Of a stretch of DNA of 64,000 nt, positions 24,861-34,990 are shown piece after piece (position 1 is the stretch's first letter; every line of letters starts with the position of its first letter). The DNA comes from Todiramphus chloris collaris (Eukaryota; Chordata; Aves; Coraciiformes; Alcedinidae). The position numbers were made by a program, and so were the translations under genes. The stretch spans positions 13,491,970 through 13,555,969 of the forward strand of contig JANVCC010000012.1 of the NCBI GenBank assembly GCA_025345505.1, given 5' to 3'. Under the pieces are notes generated by a model. The model was not told where the DNA came from. It ran no database searches and was given only the letters and a program-made list of their open reading frames with translations.

Positions 24861-25110
24861 TCTCCTAATTATGATAAAATCTCTTGGCTGTCACCATTGC
24901 TGGACCGGGCTTGCAGAGCTGTACAGTGCTTCTGAGAGCTGGTCTCTTTGCTAGAGGCAAGGAGGTTGGCCATGTGGGGCTGGTACGGATGAGTCGTTTT
25001 GTTAGATTAAAGGAATTCACAGGGAACTGGACAATAGGCGGATTTGGCTCCTTACAGCACGGTAGAGAACTAAGACAAAACTTCAAAAGGTATTTGAGGT
25101 GAAGAAAAGG
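24861..25110. other. Small CpG-containing patch, open on both strands
   Basis: This patch has more CpG (ACCGGG, TACGGA, GTCGTT, GGCGGA, CACGGT) than the AT-rich DNA around it, and it is open for about 72 codons on both strands (24884-25102 + and 24865-25086 -). The + translation includes a Gly/Arg-rich stretch (VGHVGLVRMSRFVRLKEF) but no recognised domain. A weak donor-like AAAAG/GTATTT is at 25089. It could be an old retroposed or regulatory fragment; I cannot assign it. Confidence 0.2.
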
Positions 25111-27705
25111 GAAAATACAAGTATTTTTTCAGTACATGCTGGCAGCTCCTCATTCTTTCTCAATTAGACCCCTCATTAAGACCAGCTACTTCCATGAAGT
25201 CCTGGTAACTCTCTGCAGGTGGCTATCAGAGAAGCTCTGAATGAGACTTTTCCCAGGAGCACTTCCAAGCCCTGACAGGTGTGAATTCTCTGGTGTCTGA
25301 TAAAGTGAGGTCACACTGATACCTTTTCTTAACCACTTGTTTAAAAGTTATTTATAGGAAACTAATTGTCTCTCAGGCCTCTATCTCCTGACAAATTTAG
25401 ATAAAATTGGTCAGTGAATTGAATGCCATTATAAATTGATATATAAGGGTATATAGACATCTACAGAGAAAGAGAGTGCATGTGTAAGCCTTAGGAACCC
25501 AATCTTAAAAAAAAAAAAAAATTAAGTCAAAACGAGACTGTGGAACGATGAACAGATATGAAAGGGGCATGTTTTCCTATTTAAAACAAGATTAAAAAGA
25601 TTAATTATTCAGCTTGTGAAAAGAAAGCACAGAAAGATATGAGCCAGTTGTCCAACAGAATGAAGAGAACAGAGTGGGCCAACTGAGCCTTCCTGTTTTG
25701 AAGGACAAGAGGGCACTTTCTGAAAACACAAGGTAACAAACAGAAAATAGAAAATACTTGAGGTAAATGACTTAGATTTTTAAAAGGCACCAACGTACAA
25801 AGAGCAGCATCTACAATTGCCATAGCTGAGACAGCAATTACAGTTACTATTCATCTTAATAGTTTGGAGAATAAACTGATTTCCAGGATTCAGAAAGTCA
25901 GTCTTCTTACTATGATATATTATTGGCCAACATTTGCCATGTTACAGAATAAAGCACTGGACCTTCACCTGAAGCACTTCATGGAGCGTGCTGTCATCAG
26001 AGCCAGAGCACTGGTAACAAAGGGGAGAGGTGCACATTGCTGTGCTTTGCAGTTCCTGTAATTCATCTGCCAATCCTAATCAACAGCAGCAGTCAATGGT
26101 AAAGTTTAGGAAACACCAACTCCGTTCTTATTTTGTTTGTTAATAACAATAGGCACATCCTGCAACAGTATCAACAGCAGCACTGCTTAGTAAAGAATTT
26201 GAATTGTTTGAAACATACAGCACTTCTCTTTTCCCAGGAAGAGAAGCTAGGTTTGATTGATTAAACAATAAATATTGACTATCCTTAGCACTACAACTTC
26301 TTCATTTTATTATGGACAATTTCTTGGATTTACTGTGGATAACATGTACCCTTAAAGACAGCAGAGAAATATCAAACCTCTCACAGGAGAGGTGTGCTTT
26401 GGAAAACTCAGTACATTTTAACTAGCCTCTAAAGTGTTCTCATATTTACACTAGGATTGGTATTATCTTATTTCATGCTTTGATTTGACCTTGTTCACCT
26501 AGATACCACAAAAACAAGCTTATTTTTTCCTCCTGACAAATACACTCAGGCCATACTTAATCAATTACAAGTACTAACAGAACTTCTTCAATGAAATTGT
26601 CTCTAAAATAGATTCTTCAGTATATTGTGTCATTTGTTTTATGCTTCTGCATTGACCTCTCTTTTTGATGTAATATGCTGTTCATTAAACTCCTGTGATA
26701 CTCCAAACTTTGCTGTCTAGTACTTGAAGGAACAAATAAACTGACTTGTATTGTATTCTGCACATTCATCCAACTTGGGGTTTAACTTCTAAATGCACAA
26801 GTTTATTTTATCAGAACACAAGTCCAAATGCATTTTAAATTACCTGTAGTGTTACAGAAAATCTTACTTGAAAAACTGAAATTGTTAAGCTCCTTCTAAA
26901 TCTTTATCATTATTTTTACATTGCAAGAAAGCTATCTTTCACATTTTATAGGGAAAAGGGAAAGAAAAAAGTATTTTTCCACAGCTGTGAAAATTTAAAC
27001 CTGTTGTCTTTTTGTGGAATTTGTGCTCCCAGTTTCTTTACATGAACCTGAAACTGTGAAACTGAGGTTTACTGATTTATTAGGTAATCACTTCAGTTCT
27101 TTTAAAGACTTAGTTTCCTCCTTAGAATACAAGATATAAATTCACCTGCTGGTTTACCTTCATTACCCATCTAATTCCCCTCCACTTGAAGCATCTCAAA
27201 ATATTTAATGTATTCATTCTCACAACATTCTGTGAGCCACAGAGTGCTATTATCTTCATTTTACAAGAGCCTGAGGTCATACAAGAAGTGTCTTTCAGAG
27301 CAAACAACTGAATAAGTCTCCAAATCACAGTCTAGTTAGTGTTTTAAACATTTGTATCTGTATGATTTTTTTCATCCTCTCTTAAGATGAATAAAAATTG
27401 TGAAACAGAACAAACAAAAAAAGACAGCTGATTAACATTGTTATCTATTCAGCTTTGGTATTTCTATTCATTCATTTCTGATTAATCTTGTGAGAATCAA
27501 GAGATAATTAAAACTGAAAAGCTTAGAAAATGAGCTGATAATGCATTAACCTTTTACTTTTTACTCACAGTTTAAACCAAAGTGCTAGTCTGAAGGAATT
27601 TTGAGGTCGCTAAATTACAAAACAAAAAAAAACCCACAAACAAAAATCAATCCAGCAAACAAAAAACACCAAACCAAGCAAACATAAAAAAACAACCACA
27701 ATATG
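25111..27705. other. Unique AT-rich sequence, no gene seen
   Basis: No gene or interspersed repeat recognised. It contains an A-run near 25507-25521. Frames at 25605-25823 (-) and 25864-26061 (+) overlap no repeat and show no recognisable domain. Confidence 0.5.
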
Positions 27706-27728
27706 AAAAAAAAAAAAAAAAAAAAAAA
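27706..27728 (+). repeat. Poly(A) tract, 23 residues, in A/CAAA-rich sequence
   Basis: An uninterrupted run of A lies inside about 110 bp of A- and AAAC-rich low-complexity DNA (27618-27728). The minus-strand frame at 27615-27848 (a run of phenylalanines) is an artefact of it. No AATAAA signal at a suitable distance upstream was seen, so it is not clearly a retroposon tail. Confidence 0.9.
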
Positions 27729-30133
27729 CCACAATTTAACATCAATATAATTTTGCTTCCAGTACTGAGACAGTGTGAAGATGCTGCTAACCTGCCATAA
27801 GGTGAGAAGAGTTATGCCGACATATATAGCTATTAACACGAAGGACACTGATAGTCTGTATGTGTTCCTGTTCAGCTTCTTTCAGGATTGAAGAGTAAAA
27901 AGTAGGGGGTTTTTTTGCATCTCACAAAGTCACTGTTAGCATTCAACTTCAATAACAGAAAAGAAACTAAAGAAAGTTATGGTGGAAATAGCCAGGTAGT
28001 ATCTTTCTGTTCTTTAAAATTTCTACTCACAGAGAGCATAAGGTAAATCAAGCCCTTAAATACAAATCTGGATTTCAGATTGCAATCTGATGCATGGGAT
28101 CAAGGTCCTCAGATAGCATAAGGCAACTTTTCTCCCCCCAGATTTCCACCTTAAGGCCTCTTTTTATTTGACTTTTTGTAGAAATAGGGATTGTTTATCA
28201 TTCTTAGATACAGGTTTGACTTTAAACATGCACAAAATTCAGGAATGTTGGTCCTGGGAAAAAGGGAAAGGGTTTCAGTTCAATCTCTGGCTATACCTCT
28301 TTATAAAAAGATGTAAGTAGAAGTGCAAAGCAGAAAACAAACAAAACAAACCCAAACCCAAAAACCCCCAACTTAATTTAGAACTGTATTTCCACCACCA
28401 GAGAATGTCTGAACACAGTGAAAGATTAGAAAGAACATTTTGTTATTATCTAACTATACACTTAGCCTCCCACTTGCCTCTACTGGCCTACATGGTAATC
28501 AGAGTGACAAAGAACAAGATAGGATATTACGGTGTATATCGCAAAGAGGAGAGCATACATCTATGAGAGTCTCACCATGCGGCATGACCCACAGCATATT
28601 ATCTCAGAAAAATGCATCCCACTCATGTAGTGACATCACAGGCATCTTAAACACCTTTTAAAATGTTCACAGATCCTCCAACCTTTGACTTTGTGTGCTG
28701 CAAGGAAGGAGATTTAACTTGCCAGACAGACAAATAAAAAAATATGCAGCTTCCTCGTGTACTCGGGTTGTATATAGCTTGAAGTCAGGGAAACACATCA
28801 GAAACTTTTCCAGAGGGCTGCAAGAGAGACCTTCGGATCCAGAAATAAAATAGTCTTTATATTGAAGTATGGTAAATATTTCTCAGGGAGTGTAAAAGGA
28901 CTGAAGTAAAACAATCTTAAGTTATGCTTCAGACTCAGTCTGAGTCACAGTCCAGCATGTTAAATTCGAAAGAAAAAAGGGCAACATCAGAAGGTATGTG
29001 TGGGTACTATATTTTATTTCGGCATAACTGCCAAAGATAATACTTTCCACAAAATTAAAGGACCTATTTAATTTCTTAGGCACTTGGGAGAGTAAAAGAG
29101 CACAGTAAAATTTCCTAACTTGCAATTAAAGGTCACCTGAGTATTGCACTTCCTTGCCCTGGTCCCACAAAACTTTGATGATGTGAAATCACATGGTCCC
29201 ATTCCTTTATCTCCCTGATAGGAAAAACAAGTCTTATCCCAATGCTTAGTAGTCAAGCCAGCTGCCAAATCCTCTCAAGAAATCTTTCCCAGGCAAATGA
29301 CTCCCAACAAAACCAGAAGAGAAGTAATGAAATGCCAAAAATGCTTCAAATCAGCAGTGGTGAGAAAAATGTTTTTGGGACAGGATGACCTAACTGTTAC
29401 CTTTATTTATAACTACATAGATTAGGCTAAACTATGATTATTTGTATTGCTTATTGCTAGGCTCTGCAAACACTAGACTCCAGAACAGTTCTCATCCCAA
29501 AAAGTTTGCAGGCTAATAGCAAGTAATTTTTTTTAAAAAAGTTCTTAGAGATAATCTTCTTTAAGTTATTTTCTTCTTAATTTTCTTGTTTCTACCTCTT
29601 ATGTTTGTTTGTTTGCTTTTTTTTTTTGTTTAATAGCACTAAGTAAAACAATCTGAACTGCCTAGAAATATTTTGGCTTTCCTAAAGACTAGTATTCTAA
29701 TAAGATGGAAGAATATATGGGTGAATTAAGATCTTTTTTTTTTTTTTTTTTAATGAGGTTTAAATTAAGATTTCTGTTTTGCTCATTTTAAAAAGGCCTA
29801 TTTATGTTCTGTACAGAAAACACATTATTCATGAATCAGACACACACAAGACAGAGCTATGAGTCTACTACCCTAAAAGAACATTAATCCTACCCGTATA
29901 AGTGATTTGTCTTTTTTCCCACATGATAGTTTGAGAAAAATATTATTACTGGAGGATTTGTTATTGTTTTCATGTCCAGAGAACCATACTCAAGATGCTA
30001 AGGGTTGTCCAGAAATGTATTTTGAGACAGTCCTTTTCTTGAAAAACTTAACAATTTCAGTAGATGAGACAGAAATCAGAAGGAGATTTCATAACAGGAG
30101 GACTAATAACTCTTATATTTTAGATAACTACAA

Positions 30134-30135
<2 letters not shown>
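27729..30135. other. Unique AT-rich sequence with short homopolymers
   Basis: No gene recognised. It contains AAAC-rich low-complexity sequence near 28337-28372 and a T-run of 18 at 29734-29751. Confidence 0.5.

Positions 30136-30168
<33 letters not shown>
30136..30168 (+). repeat. (TG)n microsatellite
   Basis: Uninterrupted TG dinucleotide, about 16.5 units. The Cys-Val tail of the frame at 29907-30170 is only this repeat translated. Such pure tracts are normally length-polymorphic. Confidence 0.97.
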
Positions 30169-30170
<2 letters not shown>

Positions 30171-31728
30171 GCAGGTCTGAAATCTAACAAATTATGCAGA
30201 GTCTTACAGAATTGCATGCATGTGGGACTTTTATTTTTTTCTGTCCCATTCTGGGAGGAAATGTTAAAGGAATGCCATTTCTTATGGAATTTCTTCTCTT
30301 TCATTTCTTGTCCCAGGAATCACATTTAAAAATGTTTGAAGGGGACTAACAGACAGATGGCAAACTCATAAACACTTCATTTTGCTAGGAAACTATGCTG
30401 GAGAAGTTTAAAAGTATACCAAACTCCAGTGTCATGAATGATGGTAATATTTCCTTTGGTTAGAGTTTTGAATTATGACATGACAGGAGGTCAGACATCA
30501 CCTCAGTCTATCTTATTCCTGATTAGTTTATAAGTCCTCCACATGGTGACTCCTAAAGGTTTGATTATCCCAGTTCAGAATATGTTGGGTTCTATAGTGT
30601 TTATATGAAGAAGTTACCTTCGCTGATCAGGTCACAGCATGTCATCTATGTTCAGCTGCAAATGACTCAGCCTGGTAGTCATCCTTCTAGAACTTAAAAA
30701 AAAAGGGTATTTTAAAAATCTTTTTGCATTCAGAGCCATGTGCCAGTCAATGTTATGGCTGATAGACATGAACTTCAAATAACCCACCAACTCATCTTAC
30801 TAATACTGCAGGCTGTGGAATTGTCTACTGAAATTTTATCGGTACACTTGATATGCCTAAAGGGTGTGACATACATAATTGCAATAACCTGGGAATATTG
30901 TAGATCTTTAATTGGAAAGTGATTCACTCCTGGATATCCTTGCTGTAGAACACACTTCTGATAAATCAGACACAAAAGTATTTGCGATTCAAATTAAAAC
31001 ACATTTTGAGTAAAAGATACACTTTATTGTTGCTGAATCCTGAAGACTGGTAGTTTAGCTATGACAAGCCATCTAGATTGTGTTGTGAAATGTAGAAATT
31101 ATGGACTCATGCTATGAATTCCTGGTTCTATAATAGAAGTGAGAGAGGGAAGGGAGGCAGGGGAGCAGATACACATTTAGCAGACATCTATCTCCTCCTG
31201 CAAAACACGAGGCACACCAACATGCTCCCAGGGTAGAAAAAGCTAAGGAATTCAGGCATGCCTAGTCAAACATCAAAAGAACACATCTAATGTTAAAGAG
31301 ACCTTTTCTCTCTCTTCATATCTCTCAGGCAAACAGCTAGGGAGCAGATAGGAGGGTGAAGTGTCCTTAAGATCGATGCACCACCAGGGCTTTCTGGTAT
31401 TCTCACTTATACTACATGAGACCAGCCTCAATACTAGAAAAGCATCTTAATCATCAATTGCCTGACCATTTAGTTTTCATTTAAATGCTAGTTTCAAACA
31501 GAAGGATTACATGCATACTACTGTCCTTTACTTATCCTAATCTACAAAACAAAACCCCATGTTGAACAAACTGTTTAAGGAAACTCCAGTCAGTGGGTTT
31601 TTTATTTTCACAACAGGATATTGCTGATTCACACTCAATTTGTGACACACTGTACTCCCCAGGCCCATTTTTGAAGGACTGCCACCTGCCAGGTATTCCC
31701 CATCTGAAACAGGGAGAGAGTATCCCGG
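30169..31728. other. Unique AT-rich sequence, no gene seen
   Basis: No gene or interspersed repeat recognised. Overlapping frames at 30740-30922 (+) and 30775-30975 (-) are short and featureless. Confidence 0.5.
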
Positions 31729-31781
31729 TCTTTTCTCTCTTTCTTTTTCTCTCTCTCCTTTTTTTTTTTTTTTTTTTTTTT
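31729..31781 (+). repeat. Pure pyrimidine tract ending in T23
   Basis: Fifty-three consecutive pyrimidines: a TC-rich part followed by 23 T residues (31759-31781). Frames on either strand across this stretch (poly-Lys or poly-Phe) are artefacts. Confidence 0.95.
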
Positions 31782-31789
31782 GAGTGGCT

Positions 31790-31825
31790 GTGCCTTGTGG
31801 CAGGTTTGTGCCTTGTGGCATGTTT
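31790..31825 (+). repeat. Two tandem 18-bp units
   Basis: GTGCCTTGTGGCAGGTTT is followed directly by the same unit with one change (G to T). A decayed third unit (GCCCTTGGTTGCAAGG) may follow. It abuts the T-tract to the left. On the minus strand this reads as a short GC-richer sequence followed by A23, the layout of a retroposed 3' end, but it is too short to call one. Confidence 0.85.
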
Positions 31826-32639
31826 GCCCTTGGTTGCAAGGGATGCCACAGTGTTTGATTTGAAAAGTTGGAGGTGATATTTGAGAGGGATTTCAGGCTG
31901 TGGATCCCAAATGAGGAAGGCACCCCTATACTTGGCAGTAACAAATTACTTACCTGGAGCTCTGTAATTTTAATGCCTCTCTCAGACCACAGTTTTCCAG
32001 TATTTCAAAAATAAAATCTTCAGAGGGACTGAGGACTCAAAGACTCCACTGAAGCATTTGGTGCCCTTTGTGTAGCTCATAATTTCCAGAATCACAAAGA
32101 CCAGACTCAGTTGTCTGCTCCTATAGGGATAAGACATTTAGGTGAAGTCCCCATGCAAGTTGTTTTCAACTCTGTTCACTGAAACTTTACTGGCACAAAG
32201 AGAATTGCCAAAGGTGAAGGTTGGATGAAAAATAACTTTTAAAAGAAAAATAGATACACAAAGCCTTCTGGATCCTCTGACATTTCCCTTTGAAAGAGTC
32301 ACATTTGACTCACTATGAACAGTAGTAATACATGTCTAGTTGTAATGAATAGTACATACCCTGTTTGTATTTGACCTGAAAGTAAAATAGATATTGAAGT
32401 GTTAAGAAGAAAGAAATATCAAACAACCTGAAAGTTAAATACATTACTGAAATGGCTTGAAACAAATGTGACCCAACGAGGCTATGTCGAGAATTTTTTT
32501 GAAAATATAAGGCTGTTCTTGTGAATGGTACACACAGAGTGTGAGAACCTTGCTACCAAAAAAAAAAAGCAGTCTGCAAGTGCCCTCATTAGCATTTTAC
32601 AGTAGGCCTTTTTTTAAAATACTAACTGGAGAAGCTCTT
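31826..32639. other. Unique AT-rich sequence, no gene seen
   Basis: No gene or interspersed repeat recognised. Confidence 0.5.
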
Positions 32640-33080
32640 GTCTTAACAAGAGGCATGCCTGGGTGTGCACACAGACTGTTTCAGCATGGCTGGCATTTTT
32701 CCAGGCAGGGGAAGAGAAGGGGACCCGCAGAAGAAAGGTCCTGTCTGGGAGAGGTTGGGACGACAGTCAGGTACTGCCCCAGGAAAGCTCCTTGTGTGTG
32801 GAAAGATGTCAGGAATCAACCACCCTTTCTCCTGTTTTCTCTCCACCTTCAGCCTCCAATGTTGCTACACAACAGAGAAAAGGGTGCAGAGTACACCAGT
32901 CTGCCTCTGGTTTGGAAGTATTCAGGTTTTTGTTTTGTTTTGTTTTGTTTTTTTAATCTCTGGTGGTTTTCAGTTCGGGCAGTATGACAGCAGCTCTGAG
33001 GTGTGTTGACACACACGAAGTCCTGCAGACAGAACACAGCAGGGCAGTTCCACACTGCCTGCCTCTCTCAGGTTATGCTC
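32640..33080. other. GC-richer patch with overlapping open frames, unassigned
   Basis: Base composition rises above the surroundings, and several frames are open on both strands at once (32541-32987, 32663-32956, 32665-33009 on +; 32643-32846, 32849-33055 on -). Simultaneous opening of several frames is expected when stop-poor GC-rich sequence lies in AT-rich DNA and is not evidence for a protein. No translation resembles a known family. A TTTTG pentamer repeat lies inside it (32925-32956). It may be an old, unrecognised insertion or a local composition change. Confidence 0.35.
32925..32956 (+). repeat. (TTTTG)n microsatellite
   Basis: About four TTTTG units followed by a short T-run. Confidence 0.9.
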
Positions 33081-33419
33081 CCTCTGAAGGCACCCAACTA
33101 AAATAAAACAGCAGCAGTTTTTTTTTTGTTGGGTTTACTTTTTTAAAAACATCCAAGAGCTATGGTGATGTGAGACACTGAGTGGGGTCTAAACCACAAT
33201 TTAATTCCAAGAGTGAGGAACAGTGTACACAGCAGACGTAAAGATTTCAGCAGTTGTGAAATCAAACTGAGGCAAAGTCTCCTGGAAAAAACATTTACAG
33301 AAGGGATAGTGGTCATTTAGAAAATGAGGCCAATGATGAATCATGACAGTAACTTAAGGGAAATCAGCATATATATAAGAAGGAAGGGGAAAGAGGAGCG
33401 AAACCACTAAGGCACATAG
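33081..33419. other. Unique AT-rich sequence, no gene seen
   Basis: Nothing recognised beyond a short T-run near 33118-33128. Confidence 0.5.
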
Positions 33420-33720
33420 AAATAGAACAGTTTGCATGTGTCCATGGCGCAGCAGGGCTGGCCAGGGGGCTGTGGGGTGACTGGGCAGGAGGATGCCATA
33501 AACCACTCTGTGCTGGTTCCAGCTGGCTCCAAGACATGCAGAAGTGGCTGGTGCCTGCTGGGAAGCACATTGGGCCAGGCAGGGGCTGCTGGGTATGAGT
33601 TGCAGCCACAGGAGAAGGAGAAATGAAGGAGACAGGAGGATGGGACAGTGCTGGGCACACAGCTGGAGGGGCTTTTACATGCTGAGACGCTGGGGCCAGG
33701 CACTGTCATCACACCTGCTA
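33420..33720. other. GC-rich patch, unassigned
   Basis: About 300 bp rich in GGC, CTGG and CAGG words (for example GGCTGGCCAGGGGGCTGTGG) set in AT-rich DNA. Frames are open in both directions (33364-33751 - and 33432-33732 +), but the translations are low in information and match nothing known. There is little CpG, so it is not a CpG island. No LTR or CR1 signature is visible. Confidence 0.35.
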
Positions 33721-34648
33721 AAATCTTACTGAAGGTTATCGCTTCACACACAGTTCAAGTGACAGTGCCCTTGGTCCAAGTCAGCATACATTTTTCCCAC
33801 AGGCAGCAGTAATTTGGGTGTTAAAGCTGTGGTCATGATAGAATATAATTTTGGAACAAACCTATCCAAAAGCAGTATGCTGGCCACAACTTAATTGCCA
33901 GTGTAGAGCTGAACATGGTGAGTTTTCTTACCATTCAGTCACAAAAAGTTCAAAGAAACACCCTAAATTTTAGCATTTACAGATGTTGAATAAAACCTTT
34001 AGCATTTTTCAAGGTCTACTATCTCTACTTGGTACCTGCAAAGGGAGCTAATGGACTCATCAACTAATCACTAATTATTGCTGAGAATACAAACATAAGC
34101 TGCTTGAAAGTTGCTGGGAGTAAGAAGAAGCTGAAAGAGGATCAAGGGTTTCCATGATGTCTCATGTACTTCCATGTATACCATTCCAGAAAAAATCAAA
34201 TACTGAATCCTGTATATCCTGCCATAGTCCCATGAGGTACTCCTGTTGCTTCATTATTACCAACTGATACTGTAGAAAGTGTTAATATTTTTTCTGTTTC
34301 TCAAAGTATTGTGACAGTCCAAAAGGTGATCGAAATTACTAGCCAACAGGCATGTAGCTAATGCAAGTTCTCCAACTGTGCAGCTGCTGCCCAGTCATCC
34401 TCTGTTACTTAGATAGCAATAGTTGCTTATATTACTTACACCAGCAGGGAGACAAGTTTATGACGCCACTTAGAGGAAATCTGAATGCACATGGAATTTA
34501 CTCAGAAGAGCAGAAAAGGTAGCACATAATGATATTTCCCTTTTAGTGGTAATCTAAGCAGTTACTATTGTAATGTAGGCACTCTGGAAAATGATGAGGC
34601 AATTGGAAGTTAATGCATAGGTTTAATTCCTTTAAATGGATTTGATTA
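33721..34648. other. Unique AT-rich sequence, no gene seen
   Basis: No gene or interspersed repeat recognised. Confidence 0.5.
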
Positions 34649-34694
34649 TCTTTTTTTTTTTTTTCCCTTTCTTTTTTTTTTTTTTTTTTTTTTT
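34649..34694 (+). repeat. Pure pyrimidine tract, T14 and T23 separated by a C/T spacer
   Basis: Forty-six consecutive pyrimidines: C, T14, CCC, TTT, C, then T23. On the minus strand this is an A-tail interrupted by GAAAGGG, directly downstream of the CpG-bearing segment at 34695-34990. Confidence 0.95.
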
Positions 34695-34990
34695 GAGATG
34701 TATCAGGTTGGATGAATAATGTCTGCAACGTTCTGCTTGCTTGTGTCTCTGTTAATCCTGCGAGGATGTTTTGCAGATTCCTAGACCTGGCTCCTCGGCT
34801 GTCACAGACCAGCAGTGGGTACCTAGAGCACATGAGAGCGATTAATATTGACCGTAGGTAGCACTCCCTGCCGCATCTCCTCTGTGGAGGCCTTGACAGC
34901 TCTGTGACCCTTGTCCCTGCACCGTTCCCTCCTGCCAGCTTCCTACAGATCTGCTACTTGAACAAAGCATCACATCAGCATTGTTTACTT
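34695..34990 (-). other. Candidate retroposed segment with poly(A), unidentified
   Basis: About 300 bp with many CpG sites (GCGAGG, CTCGGC, GAGCGA, GACCGT, TGCCGC, CACCGT, AACGTT) sits against a long poly(T) tract. On the minus strand the order is GC-richer unique sequence followed by poly(A), as in a processed retrocopy or SINE. No AATAAA-like signal is evident just before the A-tract, no target duplication was found, and the minus frame (34543-34833, with ARSRNLQNILAGLTETQA) matches no protein I know. The CpG content suggests either recent arrival or a functional unmethylated site. Confidence 0.25.

Noticed and set aside
27615..27848. Minus-strand frame with a strongly hydrophobic Phe-rich stretch
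   Set aside because: The phenylalanines come from translating the 23-base A/T homopolymer, so it is not a membrane protein.
31532..31944. Minus-strand frames of 105 and 135 codons
   Set aside because: Both pass through the poly(T)/pyrimidine tract and read as poly-Lys/Arg-Glu low complexity.
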